Assembly: GCA_922989275.2 (NCBI GenBank)
Contig: OV277861.1
Location: 95,704,993-95,768,992 of the forward strand
Direction: 5' to 3'
Length of the DNA stretch: 64,000 nt
Source of the DNA: Gari tellinella
Taxonomy: Eukaryota; Mollusca; Bivalvia; Cardiida; Psammobiidae
Made by a program: the position numbers and the translations under genes. Numbering within the stretch: the stretch's first letter is position 1; each line of letters begins with the position of its first letter. Below the pieces are notes generated by a model. The model was not told the DNA's origin. It saw only the letters and a list, made by a program, of their open reading frames with translations, and searched no databases. Shown here piece after piece: positions 32,272-44,303 of the stretch.

Positions 32272-32511
32272 TACAGTGGAGAAAACGTTATTCTTTCCCA
32301 ATAAACGCGTTTACGCTAAAACTATTATTTGCAGTGCAAACAGTTTGAAGCCAGAGCAGACGCCGGGTAACCCGGCGTCTGATCAGGCTCCAAACTGTTT
32401 GCCACCAAGATAAACAAGAATTATCAGAATTGTCCAAAAGTTGTTCTTTTTTACGTTTTAGTGCTTTGCGTTTGCGTGCGTTTGCGTACGTTTGCGTTAT
32501 TCTCCACTGTA
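32272..32511 (-). mobile_element. Family A copy flanked by 30-bp direct repeats
   Basis: Left end intact; the right side lost the GTTTAAACGGGAAAGAATAA segment. 32244-32273 and 32510-32539 are direct repeats (TAATAACTTAGTTGGAACAA...) with one mismatch. Confidence 0.88.
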
Positions 32512-32539
32512 ATAACTTAGTTGGAACAATCACTAATTA

Positions 32540-33447
32540 TGAGTATGGTTAACGGAGCTACAGTTTGGCCTTTGTGTATGATATATGTTATGAGAAATAC
32601 AGAACGACCTCTCTATAGCAACTGACCAGTTAACAAGGATACATAATTTTATACATGTGATTGCTTCATGCAAATCAAAAGTTCAGTGTGAAAATCATAC
32701 AGAAGCTTTTTGCATTACTTCCGTCCTGCATTAAGCTGTCACGTGTTTTGAAATCCTAGTCCAATGATTAGTTTAAGTGTCGCTGCATATAAGTTTAACT
32801 GTAGAAGTAAAGCCCTCATAACTGCATGCTTGTAAAACATTACACGTTAGGAGGGAGTGTTGCGAAGGCATGAGCGATATTATATAGATACTTCCTCACA
32901 TTTCTTACCCATAAATCCTACAGACCAATTTGTAAAAGATGATACTAAATGGGATAATTCCCTCATTGCTGGTCCGTTTCCTTCCTGTTCTAGCGAGATT
33001 TACTTTTAGTTAGGCTGGCATCATACCTTAAACCAACTACTAACAACCTACACTCGAAAATGAGATTTTGTTATGAAACATGACAGGTAATTAAAACCAG
33101 CATAGAAGCTGACCGTATAAGTTGTAAACGGGAGTGCTGAATTTACGGTCAAGGTCATCTAGATTTAAACTTTAGAAAAAGTGTTTTTTCACCGTTTGAA
33201 CTTCAGAAATAGTGTTCACTAGTCTGCACATTAATAATGAGCGGCAATTAGATAACATAAAAGGAAAATCTATTAATTCAGTATGGTAGAGATGGGTTAA
33301 ACGTCAATGTCTTTTACAGAAAAATATATACATGTACATGTAATACTAAAACAGTTTCTTTTGTATATTACTATGGAACTTGAGGCGGAATTATTTGGTT
33401 CACGGGACATTCTAAACAACCATTATTCTATTTTGTGCCATTTTCTG
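32540..33447. other. Unassigned DNA
   Basis: CGACCTCTCTATAGCAACTG near 32604 and TTCCGTCCTGCATTAAGCTG near 32721 hint at an old R or H relative; no gene. Confidence 0.35.
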
Positions 33448-33700
33448 TCACCCCCTTTACTCCATAGCCTCTTTCTCGTTTTGAAACTAGGTGACTTCTT
33501 GGAAAAGGTTGAATGTATAGCAGAAAGTGCCTTAAGGCGAATTCTGCATTACTTTCAGCCTGTTTTAAGATTCCATCTCATAGAATAAAGTAATTATTTC
33601 TTATGAAACGTTCTCATGGCTGTATAAATTTGAACTATTTTCTTCAGCGGAAGAATAACCTGGTTGTGCGTAAAGGTAGTTTTTTAGGAGGAAGGGTTAA
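33448..33700 (-). mobile_element. MITE family H, shares TTAA with its neighbour
   Basis: Left ACTCCATAGCCTCTTTCTCG; hairpin diverged between arms; right TCTTCAGCGGAAGAATAACC and GAGGAAGGGTTAA. Confidence 0.75.
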
Positions 33701-33958
33701 CCCTTTACCTGATAGCCTATTTATAGTACTTAAGATAGATGACTACTTAAAGCAGGTTGAAAGTAAAGCAGAATGCGCCTTAGGGCGCATTCTGCTTTAC
33801 TTTCAGCCTCCTTTATGCTATCATGTGCTATAATATAGAAAATATTCCCTATAATACATATTCATTACTGATTAAATTGGAACTATTTTCTTCAGCGGAT
33901 GAATAAATCATATCCGCTAAAAGGCGCATCTATTGGGTAAAGGGTTAAGGAAGTATTT
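33697..33958 (-). mobile_element. MITE family H, full copy, core II
   Basis: TTAACCCTTTACCTGATAGC left, GGGTAAAGGGTTAA right, hairpin with GCGCCTTAGGGCGC centre. Its left TTAA is the right TTAA of the previous H. Confidence 0.85.
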
Positions 33959-34232
33959 GTCTCTATTTAAGCAGGGAACTTAATACAGGAAGAGGACTTT
34001 CCCGTCAGCAAGAAAGTTTGTGGGTTTTGTTTTCCCTAATTTATTATTTAATCCTTTTGCAGACAAGAAAGGCAAACAAAGTTGTAAACGTATATATGAA
34101 CAACAATCATGCAACTGATATTGTCTGCAGAGTTATACAGCGACAGACTAAAGAGAAAATTGATATAGGAATATATTATCATTATGACTGTATGTGAGTT
34201 AAGAATCCACTGAGTAACTCTGCAGGGTGATG

Positions 34233-34401
34233 TACTGTGGAGTATTTTCTTTCTCGTTTCAACGCAAACGAAACGCAAACGCATTGCAAAACAATGTAGC
34301 AAACGACATTTTAATCTGAGTGACAAACAGTTTAGAATGGAAAAACATAATTTTATCACAAGCGCGTTTATTGGGAAAGAATAATTTCTTCTCTACATGT
34401 A
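34233..34401 (+). mobile_element. Old family A relative without core
   Basis: TACTGTGGAGTATTTTCTTT left; AACGCAAACGAAACGC; right AGCGCGTTTATTGGGAAAG and TTCTCTACATGTA. Only ACAAACAGTTTAGAATGG is left of the core. Confidence 0.7.
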
Positions 34402-34589
34402 CTATTGCTACAGACTTAATAGATTAGCAATATTTGAAATTTTTTGTAAAAATATACAATAATATATATTGGAAAACACGTCTTTTAGACTTCAAGATAT
34501 ATCTACATACTATAATGGCACACTGCGTACTTTAATTTTGCACTTAACTGTGACATTCGATTTGTCATTATGCTTTAGCCAATCACACT

Positions 34590-34680
34590 ATACTCAGTTT
34601 ATAGCTGTGAAGACAGGTGACCATTAAAGTAGGTTGGAAGTAAAGTAGAATGCGTCTTATGGCGTACTCCTGTACAAAGA
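34590..34680 (-). mobile_element. Degraded family H
   Basis: ACTCAGTTTATAGCTGTGAA, CCATTAAAGTAGGTTGGAAG and AGAATGCGTCTTATGGCG remain. Confidence 0.45.
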
Positions 34681-34989
34681 CAAAGACACCAATAAAGATA
34701 GAGTGTAATTTTTTCTCATCTTTCATCAAAGCTTGCTAGCCTTTAAGAAGATGATCGACAAACATTGTCCAACAATAAAGTCACCACGGTCACTGTGCCA
34801 GAATTACTACAGCATTTTGGCACTTACTGGTCACCAAGAAATCAAAATTTAAACTACCACAAGGTTAGGTGGTTGTTAGTCCACATAATCTAGGCAAAAG
34901 GAGAAGATAATATTTCCCACAATAAACATGTTTGTTCAAAAGTTGTTTTGAATGTACTCTGTAGTTTTTACTTTTCTGGCACAAAGTTT

Positions 34990-35230
34990 CAAGGTGAGCT
35001 ATTGTGGTCGTCCTGTGTCCGTCGTCCGGCGTCGTAAACATTTTATTTCCAACAACATCTCCTCCAAAATTACAAGGCCAAATGTCAAGAAACTTTTCAA
35101 TGATGGTCATTGTGTGATCCTCTGTCTAAATAGCTAGAATGGTTGGTCCCGATCCATGTATAACTCTTGTTGTCATGGCAACCAAGTATAATCTTGAAAT
35201 ATCTTCTTCTCCAAAACTGTCAATAGAGGT
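34990..35230 (+). mobile_element. AGGTGAGC bivalve repeat, second subtype
   Basis: AAGGTGAGCTATTGTGGTCG, CGTCGTCCGGCGTCGTAAAC and AACAACATCTCCTCC, a well-known bivalve repeat wording. The right end is not defined. Confidence 0.65.
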
Positions 35231-35322
35231 CTGTACTGTATTAAGTTGCCGTCTCTCATAAATACTACACAGAAATATAGTCTTTTGAATGGAAGCTGAA
35301 CGGAGACGTGATTGTATGCTGT

Positions 35323-35572
35323 TACAGTGGAGAATCTGTTATTCTTTCCCAATAAACGCGTTTACGCTAAAACTATTATTTGCAGTGCAAACAGTTTGGA
35401 GCCAGATCAGACGCCGGGTAACCCGGCGTCTGATCAGGCTCCAAACTGTTTGCCACCAAGATAAACATGAATTATCAGAACTGTCAAAAAGTTGTACTTT
35501 TCTACGTTTTAGTGTTGTGCGTTTGCGTACGTTTGCGTTTAAACGGGAAATAATAACAGATTCTCCACTGTA
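35323..35572 (-). mobile_element. MITE family A, core I
   Basis: Canonical 250-bp copy with scattered changes (AGAACTGTCAAAAAGTTG). Confidence 0.93.
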
Positions 35573-37164
35573 TGGGGTCATTATTAGTCAATAATGACAC
35601 AACATGGATGTAATTCATCAAATAAAGTAACGTTTCACCGATGATTGATGCTTTTATATTGCCAGGGAGAGACTCGCATTTCAAAATTTGTTTAATTGGC
35701 CACTATACCATGACTTGATTTCCTGGCCTTTGTTTAATTGACCAATATACAATAGCATGATTCCCTGGCCTAGTTTAATAAATCTTGGTCTAGTTACATC
35801 TGTCAATTCTAAAAGCGGGCTATCAGATTGATGTATGGAGTTGTATAAGTTGCACGTGCATTGCATCAGAGCTCCAGAAAAGGGGAGTTTTCAAAAACTA
35901 AAATCTTTATTTCTGCATTAACCGTAAGGTGTCACTTCTTATAAGTGATCTTCGAGGCGATTACTATTTACGTAGTAACACTATAGGATTTGGTACTGAA
36001 ATGAGTGAGAAAAAGTTTGATTTTTTCAGTTTTCGTCATCTTATCTGGAGCCTTGTGCATGCATTAATGTCCCTTTTTACTTTCCCTTTACAACGCAACG
36101 TAATTATTGTCTGTCACAGTTGTTGCTAACGATGCACACGTTGCATATCTTGTTTATAAATATGTTTATGTTATTTAGGAAAGATGTACAAAAGTATCAA
36201 TTGATATGATCATCGTTAATATTTATTTTGTATTGTTTGTATAGTAATATACATACATGTATATACGAGCTCGTACATTGCAACTGTTCTGTTCTAATAA
36301 TATACATTGTGCATTGCATTGTATTTGTATAGAAATGCATGTACATGTACATCTAATTATGTTATTCCAAACAGTACTACTGCTTGAATAGCAAAGAATA
36401 AGTCACATAATATGTTTAAATCGCTCACACTGTCATCTGTATATAAGTTATTGTTTCTTTTGTACAAGTGGCATTCACAAGTTCTGTTATAAATACGTGT
36501 ACTTGGGCATTTTCTTGTAATCTACATGTTTAAGCATGTGATACATCGTTGAAAAGAGCTTTTACTTGCTGATACAGCGGTGCATAAAACTTTGGCAACA
36601 GCACTTCCCCTCTTTGTGCAAACAGACATCAATGCGGTTTAGTAATAGGCACTGACCATACTTGCTACTGAACATCGTCATATTTTCATATCAAATAGCT
36701 TGGAATAAGAAAAGTACGGTTCTGAATACTCGCTCTAATTTATTAGAAATTTCCTAAAAGATTAAGCCAACAAATACCTATTATTAAAAGATAAAATCGA
36801 AATGTGTTTTGACCTATTTTTTGTTAGATTTAAGCATACATTGAAAGGTATAATAGTTATAAATTATATGATTTGATTTATTAATGAACACAATGTAAAT
36901 ACTTTCAAATTGTTTAATGATTATACATGTATCAACTTGTAACGATTAAGTGATATTTCTATTTAATATAGGACTCTCGTATGGAAGAAAAAAATAAATA
37001 TAACTACTACTACTACTACATTGCAATAAAATCTTTTAACTTTTATCTAACTATTTTGACTTGATATGCCTTTACAGTATTACAGATTTAATACAAACTG
37101 TTTAAAGTTCTCTTTAAATGTCTTAAATAACATGTAACCTTTATCCATCAACACCATTACAGTA
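35573..37164. other. Longest stretch without recognised element
   Basis: AT-rich. A repeated phrase (TTCCCTGGCC, GTTTAATTGGCCACTATACC) occurs near 35690-35780. AATAAATATAACTACTACTA at about 36994-37019 looks like a polyadenylation signal followed by an (ACT)n tail, so part may be a non-LTR 3' end. No coding similarity. Confidence 0.4.
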
Positions 37165-37414
37165 TACAGTGGAGAATCTGTTATTCTTTCCCGTTTAAAC
37201 GCAAACGTACGCAAACGCAAAGCGCTAAAACGTAGAAAAGAACAACTTTTGGACAATTCTGAAGTTTCATGTTTATCTTGGTGGCAAACAGTTTGGAGCC
37301 TGATCAGACGCCGGGTTACCCGGCGTCTGATCTGGCTCCAAACTGTTTGCAATTGAAATAATAGTTTTAGCGTAAACGCGTTTATTGGGAAAGAATAACG
37401 TTTTCTCCACTGTA
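37165..37414 (+). mobile_element. MITE family A, core I
   Basis: Canonical core; right end is the ACGTTTTCTCCACTGTA variant shared with older copies. Confidence 0.93.
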
Positions 37415-37454
37415 CTAGTATACTTATCCTAAAACGCTGATTACCACTGAGGTT

Positions 37455-37650
37455 TATCCCTTCACTGCCCTACCTCGAGTAACGTAACGCGGCGTCTTAT
37501 CGGGATCCAAGCTTTTTGACATTAAAATGACTACAAAACAGTGTGGATACTTATCAGACGCCGGATTATTCGGCGTTTGATCTCTGTCCAAATTGTAAAC
37601 AAATTGCAACTAAATCGCACTCATGGGACAAGGATAAGTTCTGGTGACAA
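37455..37650. mobile_element. Degraded family P with two core pieces
   Basis: CCCTTCACTGCCCTACCTCG, then AACGCGGCGTCTTATCGGG, and a second partial core AACAGTGTGGATACTTATCA with GCCGGATTATTCGGCG. Confidence 0.55.
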
Positions 37651-37654
37651 TTTT

Positions 37655-37922
37655 CAGGGCTGCCATTTCTCCGGATTTTTCCTAAATCTTCGGATTTTAT
37701 TCAGTTTGTTGTAGCTTAAAGCAGGCTGAAAGTAAAGCAGAATGCGTCTTTAGGCGCATTCTGCTTTACTTACAGCCTGCTTTAAGTAGTCGCATGTCAA
37801 CGAAGCTAGAAACAGGCTATCGGGTAAAGATATGATTCGTAAAATCGCACTTGAAAAATGCAAATTTGGAAATCTTAGGATTTTTCATGTGGTAGTTACT
37901 TATGGTACTTATGGTAGCCCTG
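37655..37922 (+). mobile_element. Family Y element, core II
   Basis: CAGGGCTGCCATTTCTCCGG to ATGGTAGCCCTG. Flanks AATTTT and AATTGT, a candidate 6-bp duplication with one change. Perfect hairpin (AGCAGAATGCGTCTTTAGGC) and an H-like right half. Confidence 0.7.
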
Positions 37923-38149
37923 AATTGTTTCCTGGCTCATGTTAAAATTTATGAAGAACATAATACGGACAATTTGTCAAATAATGGCGCATGCGCACGA
38001 CTGGGAGCTGTTAGCAGACTGTTCTGTTTGAGTGATTAGGATGTGTTGCCATCTCTTCCATCAGAGCAAAACATTGGTAGCTTAGGGGTGTGGAGGAATT
38101 GTTATAAATTTCAGGATTTTTTGTTTACGCTTATCTTGCTAAGAGCGAC

Positions 38150-38275
38150 TTGCCTAATATTTGCAAACAGTTTGGATCCAGGCCAGACGCTGCGTAACGC
38201 GTGTATCTACATCGTATGATCTGGGCATCAACTGTCTGCAAATGGCAGAATCGTCAGTGAATGGGGCAAATCGCA
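38150..38275. mobile_element. Degraded core I MITE
   Basis: TTTGCAAACAGTTTGGATCC, AGGCCAGACGCTGCGTAACG, then a decayed return to CATCAACTGTCTGC. Confidence 0.55.
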
Positions 38276-38519
38276 TAATGTTTCTGTTGTAATAAAACTT
38301 TCATAGTGTTACCATGATTACGTCTTGAAAACGTCTTTTCTTTGAATAACTACTATAGACGAAATCAGTGTAGATAGAACTTCCAAGACAGGTTTTATAT
38401 AACATCATTTACCCGACCAAGACAAACAAATTAGTTTTATATAACGGCATTGAATAGTGTTTAATTTGAACAAGAAGATTATTCATTTTTTCTTCTACAG
38501 CTATAATATGTCTACCACT

Positions 38520-38935
38520 CACGATACATCGTATATGCAATGTAACTGTCATGACGTCATCGGCGTCAGCTTTAATTTTTCGCAGCAAATTTGAGTTTAG
38601 GTATTTTGACGAAATACCGTGTTGAAATGAGTGTCAAACGGTCTTAACCCTTTCCCACATAGCATATCTCTAGTATTGAATATAGGTGTCTACTTAAAGC
38701 AGGTTGGAAGTAAAGCAGAATGCGCTTTAAGCGCATTCTGCTTTACTTTCAGCCTGCTTTAAGCTATCATCTGCTAGAATATAGAAAATATTTTGTATTA
38801 TACATATATTTATGAATGTATAAATTGGAACTATTTTCTTCAGGGCAAGAATAAACTGAATGCTCTAAAAGTCGCTTCTATGGGGGAAAGGGTTAATCGT
38901 GATCAGATAACCATAGTACTCGGAGTAAGCAGTGG
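38520..38935 (+). mobile_element. Family P split by family H
   Basis: Perfect TGACGTCA at 38552-38559, then GTGTCAAACGGTCTTAA; after H it resumes TCGTGATCAGATAACC and ACTCGGAGTAAGCAGTG. The H insertion hit the core arm. Confidence 0.65.
38644..38896 (-). mobile_element. MITE family H inside family P, core II
   Basis: 253 bp, TTAA to TTAA, perfect hairpin centred on GCGCTTTAAGCGC. Confidence 0.85.
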
Positions 38936-38944
38936 AGGGGGTAA

Positions 38945-39280
38945 TACAGTGTTCCCTCCCTTCAACGGACCTCCCAACAACGACTGCCTCCCAACAACGA
39001 CCCTTGTCGTAGTTCCCTTAACCTGACAATTATGTCCAACCTATTCACGGCTGTAATATCGTCTACTTTAAATTGTCGCCTGCTGCTTTTCTCAAAGTAC
39101 CATAATGGGCATTTTGACAGAAAAAAACTTAATGACAAACAGCTTGAATCCAGATCAGACGCCGCTGATTTAAGCTGTTAGAATGTAAGCCGCTTTTCCC
39201 TCCGATTAACGGCTCCCTCCGAACAACGCACACATTGTTTGTCTCCCAGTGGGTGTCGTTGTAGAGAGGGAACGTCTTAC
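38945..39280 (-). mobile_element. MITE family Q with truncated core
   Basis: TACAGTGTTCCCTCCCTTCA left, GGGTGTCGTTGTAGAGAGGG right. The core stops after CAGATCAGACGCCGCTG and jumps to ATTTAAGCTGTTAG. Confidence 0.75.
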
Positions 39281-39483
39281 TTTGAAGTGAAACATATTTT
39301 ATCAAAACAGATCGGACAATTATGACATGTGACTTGAAACAGAATAATTGCCAATACCGCGTCGGATCCCACTTTCAGTCCTCAGGGTCTGCTCTGTTTT
39401 CCATGTTATATGTCGATATGATATACTGTTTGGCCAATCTTTGCGGTGTCTTTATGCACTAATAAAGAAGTAAAGGCAAACTT

Positions 39484-39615
39484 AATCACGCATATATGCG
39501 TCCTTTGCAAAAAATTATGTCTGTGAAAATACACTTGTCCAAAAGAAACAGTGCAGACCAATATCAAAGGGCTCCTAAATGAGCCCTCTACTCAGGGCCT
39601 ACAACGTTTGTTATA
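39484..39615. mobile_element. Degraded B/S-type MITE
   Basis: GAAACAGTGCAGACCAATAT, AAAGGGCTCCTAAATGAGCC and CAGGGCCTACAACG. Confidence 0.55.
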
Positions 39616-39644
39616 CTGCAATTCATTGACAAAAGCAACCTTAA

Positions 39645-39830
39645 ATACAATGAAACCTCTCTATTGTCACCACTAAAACGAGGGCTTATTGAGTGTATGG
39701 AAGATAGGTGACAACTTAAAGCCATGAAACAGTTAAACAGAACGCTCTCAGAGGAACTTTCTTTAAGCAGTCACCTGTCGTAAGCACCTAATAACTAATG
39801 CAATTGAGTGGTCGTAATATATTGACTTGG
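39645..39830. mobile_element. Degraded family R
   Basis: AAACCTCTCTATTGTCACCA left and GAGTGGTCGTAATATATTG right; core II arms decayed. Confidence 0.6.
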
Positions 39831-39870
39831 AAACATGAAATTTGCATTTGAAGTTTCGTGGAGGGAGAAG

Positions 39871-40099
39871 TTAACCCATTTGTGCCCACGCTCCCATAAA
39901 TGGGACACAGGCAAAAAGTATAGACTCTGAACAGACGCCGCATAATGCGGCGTCTGATCAGAGTCTACATTGTTTGCTGATAGGAATTTCAATTTAAAAC
40001 AAAATGAAAATGAAAATGTTGACCAGGCATTTCTTTGATAAAAAATGGACTAATACAATATATAAACATGGAAGAATCAACTGGATGCAAATGGATTAA
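39871..40099 (+). mobile_element. MITE family W, core I
   Basis: TTAACCCATTTGTGCCCACG to GCAAATGGATTAA; core with perfect CGCCGCATAATGCGGCG centre. Confidence 0.85.
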
Positions 40100-40111
40100 T
40101 ACAGGTTTGTC

Positions 40112-40467
40112 TGTACCATGTAAAGTGCATGCTCCCTCTCCACAACAATTACGGAATGGAAGAAAAAGAATGTGTGTGCTGTTTGGAGGGAGTTGTTATA
40201 GGGAGGGGCAACTTAGACTTGGCATACATTAACAAATAGTTTGAATTCAGATCAGGTGCCCAATTAGGCGGCGTCTGATCTCGATTCAAGCTGTTTGGTA
40301 TTCGTCATTAAGTTTCTTTCTGTCAAAATGGCAATTATGTGACTTTCAGAAAAACAGCCGACGACAATTTTAAGAAGACGATATTGCAGCCTTAGAAAGG
40401 TTGGACGAACAGCGGCAAGTATTGTTGAAAGGAGGGAATCGTTGTTAAGAGGTCCATTGAGGGGAGT
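40112..40467 (+). mobile_element. MITE family Q, core I
   Basis: GCTCCCTCTCCACAACAATT left and GAGGGGAGTATAGCACTATA right; core TTGAATTCAGATCAGGTGCC with GGCGGCGTCTGATC. Twin CCGACGACA/GAAGACGA motifs on the right are mutated. Confidence 0.7.
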
Positions 40468-41068
40468 ATAGCACTATAAATGGGTTTGTACAGGTTGCAG
40501 TAGTTCCTGTTTTTCTCCTCCATATTGTCTTATAGGGCAGTTTGGGTATCCGGTTTCCTGTTATGTCAGGGAAATACGTTTGATTGTTATCGACATGACA
40601 GTGGGTGAATAATTAGCTACTCACATGTAAAAAACTACTAGAACAATTGATCAAACGTGAGCTAATTTCTTTTGTGGGTCAGCGGCATCCCAAACCCTAC
40701 CGATAGTGCAGATGATTTAAGAGCATTGCAGGAAATGACTTCTCCCGTGATTAGTTTTTGCCATGGAATGGAAATTGAGCGAAGTGTTTATAGCTAATTT
40801 AGCAATTTTCAATCTGCCGAGAGTGTCCACAGCACACGACTGGATACATTAACGGAGATTTTGAAATTGATAACTGACGATTAGAAATTCAATCAGAACT
40901 TATGACTAATAATGATAGGAAGGGGAATTGTTTTAATTTTGGTGTAATGCAATTTGGGTCATGGAACTACACCAAGAGTAGCATTGACAAACCATATAAC
41001 TGAGCCAACCGTATCCCCTACGCCAACAGAAGCATGTCAGAACGACGTTAACTTCTCCGCCGTATTAG
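40468..41068. other. Unassigned DNA
   Basis: Nothing recognised. Confidence 0.4.
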
Positions 41069-41276
41069 TACAGTAAAACATTTCTATTACAAAACTAGAT
41101 TGTGTTAATTATCAAGTGTTTACAACAGGTGGCTGCTTAAAGCAAAATGAACGTAAAACAGAAAGCCCCTGCAAGAGCTTTCTGTTTTACGTTCACCTTG
41201 CTTTAAGCTGTCACCTGTCTTTTATGCATTTAATTAGCTTTCTTTTTTGTGGTCGTCATAGAGAGGTTTTACTGTA
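41069..41276. mobile_element. MITE family R, full copy, core II
   Basis: TACAGTAAAACATTTCTATT left and GAGAGGTTTTACTGTA right, 208 bp. Hairpin TTAAAGCAAAATGAACGTAA, centre AGCCCCTGCAAGAGCT. Confidence 0.8.
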
Positions 41277-41949
41277 CATTAGGATGTTTTTAACTTTTTC
41301 TCCACAGCAACAAAACAAAATGCCTCTCTATATCTTCAATCCAATCCCTCGTATGCCCATTAGTAAATATCTATCTTCCTTCATTGCAGAAACGGAACCC
41401 TTTACCCACAGTCCAAGAAATACTTTAGGTAGCTTTTCCATTTTCCCATTTTACTATATCCCTGAATATAAGAATGCTTTTACAACACCACATACGGATT
41501 TCTTTACTTTTTCATGTACAAAAACATAGTGAGAGGTATACAATAGTCATATTAATTTTACTTTTTCTATAACCTGCGCATAAAATTGCATCTAGATCTA
41601 CCTTTTCTTGCCTTGTCCTGAACGTTTCCTTTTCTTCCATTACAGTAAAAGCGAACGCCCCCCCCCCCCCCAGCAAAGTCCTTTAAGGACACCTTTGCTT
41701 GTCTTAAGTGCACATTTATTTATTTTACACATAAGTGCTAGGCACTCTATTGGTTAATAGCCGCATTCCAAGACAAATATTCCTACAATGACAAATTGTT
41801 TTCATGTTTATATCATTCAATATTCATTTTTGCAGCCATTGACTAAGAAATATTATGTTCGTTTGAACGCTTTCAGCATAGTTTCTGTTCACATTTATTT
41901 TTATGCATGTAGCACAATAACTCCACGAGTTAAAATTCATAACGGGATA
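41277..41949. other. Unassigned DNA with a C14 run
   Basis: The poly-C run is at about 41658-41671. A reading frame starting in the R element continues to 41529 but has no recognisable domain. Confidence 0.4.
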
Positions 41950-42193
41950 TTAACCCTTTCGACCCTACGTATCTCTTGTAGATATTTGTTATCCTTTTGG
42001 ATTCTTCTAGTACAGACATTTTGAACCAGTCTACTTTGGTATTTTTTTGATATGACAACTAAAACGAATGAACATATAAAACAGTGCAGACACTGATCAG
42101 AGGGCTCCTATAGGAGCCCTCTGATCAGGGTCTACACTGTTTGCATTTGTTACCAGTAACCTGTACAGAGGACTGTATAGTAGACAGGGTTAA
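41950..42193 (+). mobile_element. MITE family S, core I variant
   Basis: TTAACCCTTTCGACCCTACG left, TAGACAGGGTTAA right. Core AACAGTGCAGACACTGATCA with the perfect centre GGGCTCCTATAGGAGCCC. Confidence 0.8.
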
Positions 42194-43136
42194 CATGTCT
42201 ATTCACTTTAATACTATGACATGTGAAAGCGTGGCTGAGATATAAACATTTCTTCAGTCATGTGGATTCCAAGAAAATGCCCAAGTAACATAAATTTTTT
42301 AGTGACCCTCGTTGTTCACTACATGTAAAACCGTTTCACAGTCAATTGTATTGTCTGCGTCAACCCTGGTCGACTAATTTTGATCAGACTGGGAATCAAA
42401 CAATTTACAAAGTCAACTGTAGATGGCCATGGTAGTAAATGGGTTTAGAACTAAATAACGTGACAAGATGTGTACTGTGCATACAAATGATATGACGTGT
42501 GCATATATTTGTACTCCATGCTTTGCGGCCAATGATATATGATATGCAATGCATTAAATGGTGGTAACTAAGACTTACGTATGGAACGATACTGTCCCAT
42601 GGCATTTGAAATGAAATACGAATTAAATAATAGAACTAGTATAATTGAAATGTGTAATCAAGTTAGGACACTTGCTTAACGACGGAATTAGACATAGTTA
42701 TCTTTATTTTTGGTATAATTTATTTGCAAGTCTTTGTACGGATAATGCCATGTTTGCACAAATTTTATCCTCCAGATAAGGGGAGTATTTCAAAAATAAA
42801 ATCAATATTATAATAGCAAGGAATAAATTTGTTAATCAGGTACTTTTTACAACTGCTTTCCTGCCTTTAGCCACCACATACATGTACCTACAGGACTACG
42901 TACACTATATATCATTTTGAATGAAAATGCTACACAAGTTTGACTGTATTTCCAGTAATCACGACAAGTATTTATGTTGTTAAGTCAGCGGGAAAATCAC
43001 TTACTAAATACCAGTTGTCATCGCACAGACTTTTGCTTAATGGATTTTGTAAATTCTGGGCTATGCATTAATAGTATAGCCTCAAATGTGACATGATAAC
43101 AAGTAACTGCAGTATAATTGAAAATGAAACAGTTAT
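42194..43136. other. Unassigned DNA
   Basis: A possible degraded core (GATCAGACTGGGAATCAAAC, ACAATTTACAAAGTC) near 42382; no gene. Confidence 0.35.
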
Positions 43137-43503
43137 TACAGCGCTCCCTTCCTACAACGGCCGTCACAACGACTCCCTTCTTACAACGACCCTCGCCACA
43201 GTTCCCTAAACAGGACAATACTTTCACTGCTGTAATAACGTCTGCTTAAAATTGTCTTCTGCTGTTTTTCTCTAAGTTTCATATAAGTGGACATGTTGAT
43301 ATGATAAATGTAATGACGAGTGACAAACAGCTAAAATCCAGATCAGACGCCGCGTTACGCGGCGTTTGATCTGGATTCAAACTGTTTGCAAAAATAAGTC
43401 AATTCTTTTTTCCCCCTCCCTATAGCGAATCCTTCCAAACAACACACAATTTGTGTCTCCCAGTGGGTGTCGTTGTAAAGAAGGCTCGCTGTATCTGCCA
43501 CCC
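43137..43503 (-). mobile_element. MITE family Q, core I
   Basis: TACAGCGCTCCCTTCCTACA left, GGGTGTCGTTGTAAAGAAGG and CTGTA right. Core at about 43324-43390 perfect at GACGCCGCGTTACGCGGCG. Confidence 0.8.
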
Positions 43504-43824
43504 AAAGAAGATGATGATGAGCCATATTCTTAAATACAGGTGGGTATTGTACCTATTTATGCCTGTGTATTGCTATGAACTCGCACAGTATCCTTGCTGA
43601 TAAGTGTCATTGTAAATAAACAATGATCATCTAAATACTCTGCAGAGTGTTTCCATACAGAAAAATATTTCATATATATGATATAGCAAGTAGTGCAGAC
43701 CCTGATGAGATGCCACTTTAGTAGCTTTATGGGTTAAATAATACATAAACCAAGGTAAAACAACACACTCCTAGAGCGCCCTCATTAACTATTCAACATT
43801 AAGTAACTCTTGTGTGTGTTTAGG

Positions 43825-44030
43825 TTCCCGTGTGGATAATTTTAGATACCTAAACATGAACCAGTCTACTTTGAAATCTGGGTAGTTTATTATAATAAAT
43901 ACTGCTCTCAATTAGCAAATATAATATACCCTGATCAGAGGGCTCCTATAAGAGCCCTCTGATCTGGGTCTACACTGTTTGCAAATGCCATTATATATTT
44001 TAAACAGGTCACCGGTGTTGAAAGAGTTAA
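43825..44030. mobile_element. MITE family S, core I variant
   Basis: TGAACCAGTCTACTTTGAAA as in the copy at 41950; core ACCCTGATCAGAGGGCTCC with TATAAG centre; right AAAGAGTTAA. Left arm shortened and left end unclear. Confidence 0.65.
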
Positions 44031-44191
44031 TTTTATCCATGATTAATTCAGTCTGCTTGAAGCCACCGTTTGCTAGGATATAGAAACTATGTTGGTACAT
44101 ATTTATGCCTGTATAAATTGGAACTATTTTCATCCGTGGAGGAATAAAATTCAATGCGTTATAAGGCGCTTCTCTGAGGAAAAGTGTTAAT
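44027..44191 (-). mobile_element. Right part of a family H element
   Basis: TTAATTTTATCCATG, ATATAGAAACTATGTTGG and TTTCATCCGTGGAGGAATAA, ending GGAAAAGTGTTAA. It shares the TTAA with the preceding S element. Confidence 0.6.
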
Positions 44192-44303
44192 AGACTCCCT
44201 GCCTCACTGCACTGTCTCTGGTAGTAGATATGACAGTATACTTCCGAGTATTCTTTTATCACAGCTAGAATCTGTCTACTTTATATGAATTACATTGCTT
44301 ACT

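Noticed and set aside
41116..41529. 137-codon frame as a gene
   Set aside because: It starts inside the family R hairpin and shows no domain, splice context or conserved motif.
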